Origin: Oxalobacter formigenes
GTDB lineage: Bacteria > Pseudomonadota > Gammaproteobacteria > Burkholderiales > Burkholderiaceae_D
Direction: 5' to 3'
NCBI GenBank assembly: GCA_019424645.1
Contig: JAHYZB010000066.1
Location: 1-12,781 of the forward strand
DNA: 12,781 nt
Of this stretch, positions 8,050 through 12,781 are shown piece after piece. The position numbers were made by a program, and so were the translations under genes. The notes below the pieces were generated by a model, which made no database searches, was not told the origin of the DNA, and saw only the letters and a program-made list of their open reading frames with translations. Numbering within the stretch: the first letter of the stretch is position 1; each line of letters begins with the position of its first letter.

Positions 8050-8457
8050 ATGAGTTATTTATTGAAAGATGTCTACGGCATGTATAAATGCAATATTGAA
8101 GGAGGCATATGCTTTCTGGGTGCCAAGACACTGATTGGTGAAGAAGTCATTGGCAAAAGCGGCAAGAAACTGGGCGAAATCCAGGAACTCATGATCGACA
8201 TGAAAAATCAGAAAGTCGCCTATGCCCTGATGCCATTCGCCGGTTTTCTGGGAATGGGTGAACGTCTGTTTGCCGTACCCTTTGGTGCCCTGAAAAACGA
8301 TGGAGTAAAAGGTCAGTTGTATCTGGATGTGGATGAAGAAAAATTCAACAACGCGCCATACATTGATCCAAATGACTGGCCAGACATGGGTGACAAAAAC
8401 TGGATTCGTGAAGTTCACGCATTCTACGGCGTCGAACCTTACCTGATGGGTATGTAA
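8050..8457 (+). CDS. PRC-barrel domain protein
   Basis: The protein has 135 residues. The PRC-barrel runs from about residue 24 to 95, with the usual features: a first strand with TLIGEEVIGKSGKKLGEI, a second with ELMIDMKNQKVAYALM, the turn FAGFLGMGERLFAVPFGAL, then LYLDVDEEKF. The last 40 residues (PNDWPDMGDKNWIREVHAFYG) are a common tail in small stand-alone members. No signal peptide is evident, so it is probably cytoplasmic. Such proteins are often induced by stress but the ligand is unknown. GGAGG lies five bases before the ATG. It lies 115 bases after the preceding gene and 24 bases before the BON lipoprotein gene, with which it is probably cotranscribed. Confidence 0.9.
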   Translation: MSYLLKDVYGMYKCNIEGGICFLGAKTLIGEEVIGKSGKKLGEIQELMIDMKNQKVAYALMPFAGFLGMGERLFAVPFGALKNDGVKGQLYLDVDEEKFNNAPYIDPNDWPDMGDKNWIREVHAFYGVEPYLMGM

Positions 8458-8481
8458 TTCCAATTAATGAGGAAAAATGTC

Positions 8482-8793
8482 ATGAGATTCCAAAAAACTC
8501 TCCTTGCAATCTTTGTCGCTCTGTTTATGGCTTCGCTGGCGGGTTGCGCCTCGACAGAAAAACATTCCAGCGCAGCAGAATATATTGATGATGCCGTGAT
8601 CACCACAAAAGTAAAAGCTGCTCTCTTCGGAGATCCGGATCTTTCAGCTGCTGAAATCAATGTCGAAACCTATAACGGTGAAGTTCAGTTAAGTGGTTTT
8701 GTATCGACAAAAGCCCAGATTGCCGAAGCAGTTAAAACTGCAAGAACGGTCGATGGCGTTCGAAAAGTTAAAAACAGCCTGCAATTGAAATAA
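8482..8793 (+). CDS. BON-domain lipoprotein (OsmY/DolP-like fold)
   Basis: From the chosen start the protein has 103 residues: a lipoprotein signal with the lipobox SLAGC (lipidated C22), a short linker, then one BON domain (about 35-102) with the typical IDDAVITTKVKAALF helix, the NVETYNGEVQLSGFV beta-hairpin, and a closing VDGVRKVKNSLQL strand. BON domains bind membranes or phospholipid; homologues include OsmY (two domains, periplasmic) and DolP. No Asp follows the cysteine (CAST), so outer-membrane sorting is expected. The frame opens at 8467, but GAGGAA (8469-8474) lies just before the ATG at 8482, making that the likely start. It is last in the run and closes with a terminator. Confidence 0.9.
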   Translation: MRFQKTLLAIFVALFMASLAGCASTEKHSSAAEYIDDAVITTKVKAALFGDPDLSAAEINVETYNGEVQLSGFVSTKAQIAEAVKTARTVDGVRKVKNSLQLK

Positions 8794-8798
8794 AAAAT

Positions 8799-8824
8799 GG
8801 CCAGTCAAAACTGGCCTTTTTTTT
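8799..8824. terminator. Bidirectional terminator between the BON gene and folA
   Basis: A six-pair stem (GGCCAG at 8799-8804, CTGGCC at 8811-8816) with a 6-base loop is followed by eight T. An A-run before it gives the T-run in the other direction. It overlaps the folA stop codon (8823-8825) and should serve both converging transcripts. Confidence 0.9.
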
Positions 8825-9311
8825 ATTTACGCTTCACTCGCTCAAATTCGACGAACGCATAAGGAATCGAGGCATCGATTTCTTTTCTCGTTTTCTCAAC
8901 GAACTCATCCCCTGGCAATTCCGGATAAAACGTTTCACCGTCGAAATCGGCATGCACTATTGATAAATAGACCTTTTCCGTGACAGGCAATGTCTGGCTG
9001 AACAATTCTCCGCCACCTCCAATAACGATATCTTCTTTTCCCAGCTCTCTGGCCAGACTGATCGCCTGATCAATATCGTGCACGACATGAGCCCCAGGCA
9101 CCTGATAGTCCTTTTTTCTGCTGACGATGATCGTTATCCGGTTCGGTAATACCCTGCCGATCGACTCATGCGTTTTCCTTCCCAGAATCAGTGCCTTGCC
9201 TACCGTCAACTCGCGAAATATTTTCTGTTCACCCGGAATATGCCAGGGCATCTGGCCATCCTTGCCGATCACCCTGTTTTCAGCCATTGCCACTACATGC
9301 GATATCGTCAT
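8823..9311 (-). CDS. folA: Dihydrofolate reductase
   Basis: Catalyses NADPH-dependent reduction of dihydrofolate to tetrahydrofolate in the cytosol; target of trimethoprim. The protein has 162 residues (E. coli 159). Visible features are MAENRVIG at the start, MPWHIPGE (21-28), GRKTHESIGRVLPNR (44-58) with the folate-contacting R58, and IVIGGGGELF (95-104) for NADPH. The catalytic acid is E28 in place of E. coli D27, an exchange also found in vertebrate enzymes. H48 replaces the W47 of the E. coli TWESIG motif. AGGAC lies about 10 bases before the ATG. The TPR-protein gene ends 47 bases upstream on the same strand, so cotranscription is possible. thyA, a common partner, is not present. Confidence 0.96.
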   Translation of the reverse strand: MTISHVVAMAENRVIGKDGQMPWHIPGEQKIFRELTVGKALILGRKTHESIGRVLPNRITIIVSRKKDYQVPGAHVVHDIDQAISLARELGKEDIVIGGGGELFSQTLPVTEKVYLSIVHADFDGETFYPELPGDEFVEKTRKEIDASIPYAFVEFERVKRK

Positions 9312-9334
9312 TACTATTTTGTCCTGTATTTTTC

Positions 9335-9354
9335 ACAGTTTATAACTGTTTTTT
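9335..9354 (+). other. Short palindrome with T-run between the TPR gene and folA
   Basis: ACAGTT (9335-9340) and AACTGT (9344-9349) form a perfect six-pair hairpin with a TAT loop, followed by T on the plus strand. For the folA direction it is preceded by A and not followed by T, so it would not terminate the TPR transcript; it might act in folA translation or as an operator. Confidence 0.3.
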
Positions 9355-9358
9355 ATAC

Positions 9359-11224
9359 TCAGAGTCCGATTTTCAAACGGGAAAGAGTACTTTGCAAAAG
9401 GTCGTTTTTTGCATCTTTCGCTTGAGCCTGCCTGAAGAAAACCATAGCCGCTTCCTTATCACCCTTCACCCATAATACCTCTCCGAGATGAACGCCTATT
9501 TCCGGGTCTGGCCGAAGCTGGTAAGCCTGTCGCAATTGTAGTTCAGCCTCATCGATTTTTCCCTGGCGGAACAATACCCACCCAAAACTGTCAGTTATGA
9601 AAGGATCATTCGGAGCCAGCTTCATCGCTTTTTCAATCAGGGCATGTGCCTCCTCCAGCCGTATATTCCGATCGGCCAGCGAATATCCCAGGGCATTGTA
9701 AGCCTGCTGGTACTGGGGATCGATCTCGATAATCTTTCTCAGGGCAGTTTCCATTTCGTCATACTTACCCAGATTTTCAGCCGTCAGGGCATAGTCATAC
9801 AGAATATTGCTACTTCTTGGAAATTCAGACAGACCATTTTTGAGTACAACCAGAGCATCGGCCTGTTTTTTGACATCCCGCAATATCTGCGCTTCCGTCA
9901 GCAAAAGGCGCTCCTTTTCATAAGGATTCTCGTTTACAAGCTCAGAAATAATTCTTCGCGCCTGCTGAATGTTTCCCTTCTTGGCATATATCTGGGCTGT
10001 TTTGATTTCGACAGACAAAGATGCTTCGTCTTCATCATCCTGTTTAATCTTGGCCAGCCACTCAAGCGCCTTGTCGTAGTGGTGCTGTTCTTCTGCTATT
10101 TGCGACAATAAAAACATTACCTGAACAGAATCACGGTTTTCTTTATCCTGTTTCGACGCCGCATCAAGGAATTCCGTCAGGTATTTTTCAGCCGTTACGT
10201 AATCATTTTGCTGGATCGACAGCAAGCCGAGGGAATAGAGAACCATCAAATCCTGAGGCTGAGACAGCCGGATCTTTTCAAATTCCTTTCTGGCTTTGTC
10301 ATATTGCTTTTGCTTGATCATCAAACGTGCAGCAGCAATCCTCACCTCGCGTGCATCTGGATACTTGTCCAGAAATCCGGAAAGAATTTCAATTGCCTCA
10401 TTTGAATCAGAAGATGCCTGAGCCAGTGCCAGAACAGCCGTTTCAGAATCCGGTTTCAATGTCAGCGCCTTCTGTGCTTCCTCTTTTGCGCGTACTGAAT
10501 CATTATTCATAAATGCCGAAACAGACAGTGAGATATGCGCGGCAGGCATATCCATATATGGTTTCAGCACGTCTTCCATCACAGAAAAAGCACCCGCCTT
10601 GTCACGCGTCCCGGATAAAATCTGCTGGAATTGATAAAAGAGGGCAGCACGTTCAGAAGGCGAGGCTTTTGCCAGGCGGGAAGCGAAAACCTCCCTGACT
10701 TCTCCCAGCTTGTTCTCAACGACAAGAAAACCCAGAAAGAAACGCTCTGCTTCTACTGATTGGGGAGCCAGTTTGTGCCATAACCGTGTAGCATCCAGAG
10801 CATCCCCGGCCTTCCTTGCCTTGACAGCGATTTCAGCCGCCCTTCTTGCCAGGCGAGGATCTTTTGTTTCCTTCGCCGCATCCATCATCGTGTCAAAAGC
10901 ATATACTTCGTATCCCCGCTGCTCCGCAATATCAGCGCTTAATACCTGATACAGAAGGTCATTGCTTAACGGGATACTCGGCAGTGGATCAGACTTCTGA
11001 TTTGCCGCCTGCTCATCGGGAGTCAACAAATCATCCGTTTTAGCCTCATCCTTTTGTTTCTTTTCAGGCGCAAGTTTCTTTTTCAGATCTTTAGGTGGCG
11101 GCATGTTCCTGTTGGATGGGCCTGCTGACAAAGCAGGCGTGGAACACAGCAATGCGGCACAGAAAGCAGCAAGTATTCGAACAGTAAACTTACCCGGCAT
11201 AACGGTTTTAGGCATTTTAGACAT
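9359..11224 (-). CDS. Exported tetratricopeptide repeat (TPR) protein
   Basis: The protein has 621 residues. It starts with a long signal peptide (hydrophobic core about 15-33, likely cleavage ALSA|G after residue 34), then a low-complexity basic/acidic linker (about 40-85), then helical repeats to the end. The clearest TPR units lie at about 292-325, 327-358, 365-395, 406-436, 471-502, 505-538, 540-572 and 574-606, each with the usual hydrophobic/Gly/Ala spacing and a Pro at the turn (for example EIDPQ, KLAPND). Such proteins are scaffolds in the periplasm or outer-membrane side. Large TPR proteins of this kind are often next to lolB in betaproteobacteria; here folA follows instead. The start is taken at 11224; ATGs at codons 4 and 9 are alternatives and none has a clear ribosome site. 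Confidence 0.88.
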   Translation of the reverse strand: MSKMPKTVMPGKFTVRILAAFCAALLCSTPALSAGPSNRNMPPPKDLKKKLAPEKKQKDEAKTDDLLTPDEQAANQKSDPLPSIPLSNDLLYQVLSADIAEQRGYEVYAFDTMMDAAKETKDPRLARRAAEIAVKARKAGDALDATRLWHKLAPQSVEAERFFLGFLVVENKLGEVREVFASRLAKASPSERAALFYQFQQILSGTRDKAGAFSVMEDVLKPYMDMPAAHISLSVSAFMNNDSVRAKEEAQKALTLKPDSETAVLALAQASSDSNEAIEILSGFLDKYPDAREVRIAAARLMIKQKQYDKARKEFEKIRLSQPQDLMVLYSLGLLSIQQNDYVTAEKYLTEFLDAASKQDKENRDSVQVMFLLSQIAEEQHHYDKALEWLAKIKQDDEDEASLSVEIKTAQIYAKKGNIQQARRIISELVNENPYEKERLLLTEAQILRDVKKQADALVVLKNGLSEFPRSSNILYDYALTAENLGKYDEMETALRKIIEIDPQYQQAYNALGYSLADRNIRLEEAHALIEKAMKLAPNDPFITDSFGWVLFRQGKIDEAELQLRQAYQLRPDPEIGVHLGEVLWVKGDKEAAMVFFRQAQAKDAKNDLLQSTLSRLKIGL

Positions 11225-11378
11225 TATTCAGCTATGGTAGACATTAGGATTTTACATGTTTCGATAATTCGATTACCGAATCCATATCATCATCCAGTTA
11301 ATGTTACAGATAATACCGATTTTTTGTGTTTAGCTACAACTAATGCAAGAAAATACTGATTATTTTCAAAAAATAATA

Positions 11379-11384
11379 TATAAT
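11379..11384 (+). promoter_or_regulatory. -10 box of the tRNA-Arg gene
   Basis: A perfect TATAAT lies 10 bases before the first base of the tRNA, where a stable-RNA promoter is expected. The surrounding DNA is very AT-rich. No convincing -35 was found at 17 bases. Confidence 0.6.
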
Positions 11385-11394
11385 GTTTTTCTTC

Positions 11395-11471
11395 GCGGCT
11401 GTAGCTCAGCTGGATAGAGTACTTGGCTACGAACCAAGGGGTCGTGGGTTCGATTCCTGCCAGCCGCGCCA
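11395..11471 (+). tRNA. tRNA-Arg (anticodon ACG)
   Basis: The sequence folds into a full cloverleaf. The acceptor stem is GCGGCTG (11395-11401) with CAGCCGC (11461-11467), discriminator G and encoded CCA (11469-11471). The D arm contains AGCTCAGCTGGATAGAG. The anticodon stem CTTGG/CCAAG encloses the loop CTACGAA with anticodon ACG at 11429-11431. The T arm is GTGGGTTCGATTCCTGC. A34 would be deaminated to inosine by TadA to read CGU, CGC and CGA. It has its own -10 box and terminator, so it is a single-gene unit. Confidence 0.98.
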
Positions 11472-11476
11472 TATTC

Positions 11477-11510
11477 AAACGGATCAGTTAGAAATAACTG
11501 ATCCGTTTTT
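11477..11510 (+). terminator. Strong terminator after tRNA-Arg
   Basis: A perfect 14-bp stem (11477-11490 with 11495-11508) closes a GAAA tetraloop and runs into TTTTT. It begins six bases after the tRNA CCA end. The symmetric A/T ends make it work in both directions. Confidence 0.95.
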
Positions 11511-11575
11511 CATTTCTGTCTTCAAAACAGTTCTGCTTGTTATACTTTCCTGATTCATTTTTAAGAAAATATTGT

Positions 11576-12508
11576 ATGAACTGGATCAATCAATTCTACG
11601 AGCTTTTCTATCCGCTCGACATTAATAAAAGAGATAAAAATAAAGCACAACAGTTAAAAAGAAAAAATTGGCCTGTTTCTTTATTCAAATATCGCGCCGT
11701 TGACGACTATTCCTTTAAAAATCTGGAGGAAGGAACTATCTGGCTTTCGGAACCGTCTGATTTCAATGATCCTTTCGATAGCTATTTCGATTGGAATATT
11801 ATTGAAATTTTTGATGATTTGTTAGTTTGGGGCGACAGACAGACAGCTGAAATATATATCAATAGTCAATATCCCCATTTATCAAGACCCGCGAAAAGAC
11901 AAAAAATAAAGGAATTTATGCGTGACAAGCCCTTGATGCGTCAGAAACTTATGAATATGCAACAAGAACTGAAGCAAAAAAATCAGGAAAATTTAGATCG
12001 TTATCGAAAAGATGCAAAAATCGGCTCTTTTTCCGAACGACTGGATTCACTGCCAATGTGGGCTCATTACGCCAACAATCATAAGGGTTTTTGTCTGGAA
12101 TACGATCTTCACTCTATGCCCGATATCATTTCAGATAATTTTTATCCTATTCTCTATACAAATGAACGCCCCAAATTTACAAGTTTAATTAAAAAAGTTT
12201 TGCATGGATTTGACCAGGTAAATCCCGACCATATGTTGATTGCCCCATTTATTAAATCCATTGATTGGAATTATGAAAAGGAATGGAGATACATACTTGA
12301 TAATCCGGCTACGAAAGGTGGTATGGTACTCAATATCGGTCCACCTAAAACAGTTTATCTTGGCAACAAAATCAAAGAAGAAGATGCCAAAAAAATTTCA
12401 AAGCTCTGTAAAGACAAGCATATCAATTTGGCCCATATGGTGCTTTCACAGACGCGGTTTGGAATGATTCCTGTTTATTCCAACCAGACAAAATTTAGAA
12501 ATTCATAA
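11576..12508 (+). CDS. DUF2971 family protein
   Basis: The protein has 310 residues from the ATG at 11576; the frame opens at a TTG (11537), but the ATG gives the more natural start although its ribosome site is weak. DUF2971 features are LFKYR (36-40), WLSEPSDFNDPFDSY (56-70), SFSE (151-154), MWAHYANNHKGFCLEY (161-176) and the W-Y-E-K-E-W-R-Y motif (231-239). The function of the family is not known to me; it is scattered among bacteria, often as an accessory gene. No signal peptide or membrane helix is seen. The gene is visibly more AT-rich than the core genes here and sits just beyond a tRNA gene, a common insertion site, but I see no integrase or direct repeat. A TATACT at 11541-11546 may be its -10. 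Confidence 0.8.
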   Translation: MNWINQFYELFYPLDINKRDKNKAQQLKRKNWPVSLFKYRAVDDYSFKNLEEGTIWLSEPSDFNDPFDSYFDWNIIEIFDDLLVWGDRQTAEIYINSQYPHLSRPAKRQKIKEFMRDKPLMRQKLMNMQQELKQKNQENLDRYRKDAKIGSFSERLDSLPMWAHYANNHKGFCLEYDLHSMPDIISDNFYPILYTNERPKFTSLIKKVLHGFDQVNPDHMLIAPFIKSIDWNYEKEWRYILDNPATKGGMVLNIGPPKTVYLGNKIKEEDAKKISKLCKDKHINLAHMVLSQTRFGMIPVYSNQTKFRNS

Positions 12509-12730
12509 ATGAAGTTATTGAGGAGATGCAAAATCAATGGAGAGGTTAAAAAAAGGAATTCAAGCAAGAGAGAAGCGTCTGTAAGCTGATTCCAGCTGTC
12601 GAGCTACGAAGGAAACAGATTGGAAGATAAATTCGGAAGACGGCCAAAGGAGTAGCAAGAGAATGGAAGGGTAGGACAATCAGGCAGGGGAAGCAGCATG
12701 GATGCAAAGGAATTGTTTTTGGGAGAATAA
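12509..12730 (+). other. Purine-rich tract without a convincing gene
   Basis: Between the DUF2971 stop and a strong terminator lies about 220 bases with a strong purine bias: by my count about 73% A+G between 12521 and 12710. Reading from ATG 12509 gives 26 codons before TGA (12587), a TAG at 12653 and TAA at 12728, so no real gene is supported. It may be a 3' untranslated region, a small RNA or a decayed gene. Confidence 0.4.
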
Positions 12731-12735
12731 AAAAA

Positions 12736-12764
12736 AGCCCCTAACGGAGTGTTAGGGGCTTTTT
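12736..12764. terminator. Strong terminator at the right end
   Basis: AGCCCCTAAC (12736-12745) pairs perfectly with GTTAGGGGCT (12751-12760) around a five-base loop, flanked by an A-run and TTTT, so it works in both directions. It would end the DUF2971 transcript or an RNA from the purine-rich tract. Confidence 0.93.
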
Positions 12765-12781
12765 CAGTATATTTGCCTGAC

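Noticed and set aside
8059..8463. 134-codon minus-strand frame opposite the PRC-barrel gene
   Set aside because: A shadow of the PRC-barrel gene, which has a good ribosome site and clear domain motifs.
11290..11478. Minus-strand frame of 62 codons reading LAGIEPTTPWFVAKY
   Set aside because: It is the antisense of the tRNA-Arg gene. This peptide is a well-known false annotation across tRNA genes.
12509..12589. Short 26-codon frame starting right after the DUF2971 stop
   Set aside because: No ribosome site, extreme purine bias that favours open frames by chance, no recognisable product.

Overview
This window looks like chromosomal DNA of a betaproteobacterium. The best guess is Oxalobacteraceae, possibly Oxalobacter. 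The guess rests on the divergent lptF-lptG / pepA arrangement, the style of the proteins and a moderate, slightly AT-leaning base composition; it was made by eye and not tested. Most of the window is ordinary core genome. No CRISPR array, transposase, phage structural gene or recognisable defence operon is present.

Layout. Positions 104-2379 (minus strand) carry lptF and lptG, the two permease subunits of the LPS transporter, overlapping by one base. pepA (leucyl aminopeptidase) is divergent from them at 2414-3913 and ends at a strong bidirectional terminator. A small secreted protein with a lysine/alanine-rich, histone-H1-like tail follows at 4037-4306 (minus), then an orphan AAA+ ATPase with a large unrecognised N-terminal half at 4425-6050 (minus).

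Positions 6311-8793 (plus) hold six small envelope or stress-type genes in one direction: a secreted DUF4142 protein, a DUF883 (YqjD/ElaB-like) membrane-anchored helix protein, a YqjE-like two-helix membrane protein, an overlapping 87-residue protein in the yqjK position, a PRC-barrel protein and a BON-domain lipoprotein. Such families are typically linked to the general stress response, osmotic stress or stationary phase, so this looks like a compact envelope-stress locus. A bidirectional terminator separates it from folA.

folA (dihydrofolate reductase, minus) lies just downstream of a 621-residue exported TPR protein gene on the same strand. A tRNA-Arg(ACG) gene with its own -10 box and a perfect 14-bp terminator follows. 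Beyond it is an AT-rich DUF2971 gene, then a strikingly purine-rich stretch of about 220 bases ending in a strong terminator, which may be an untranslated RNA or gene remnant.

The least explained parts are the orphan AAA+ ATPase, the secreted lysine-rich protein, the stress-type six-gene set and its small yqjK-position protein, and the tRNA-proximal DUF2971 gene with its purine-rich tail. None can be called a new system from sequence alone.
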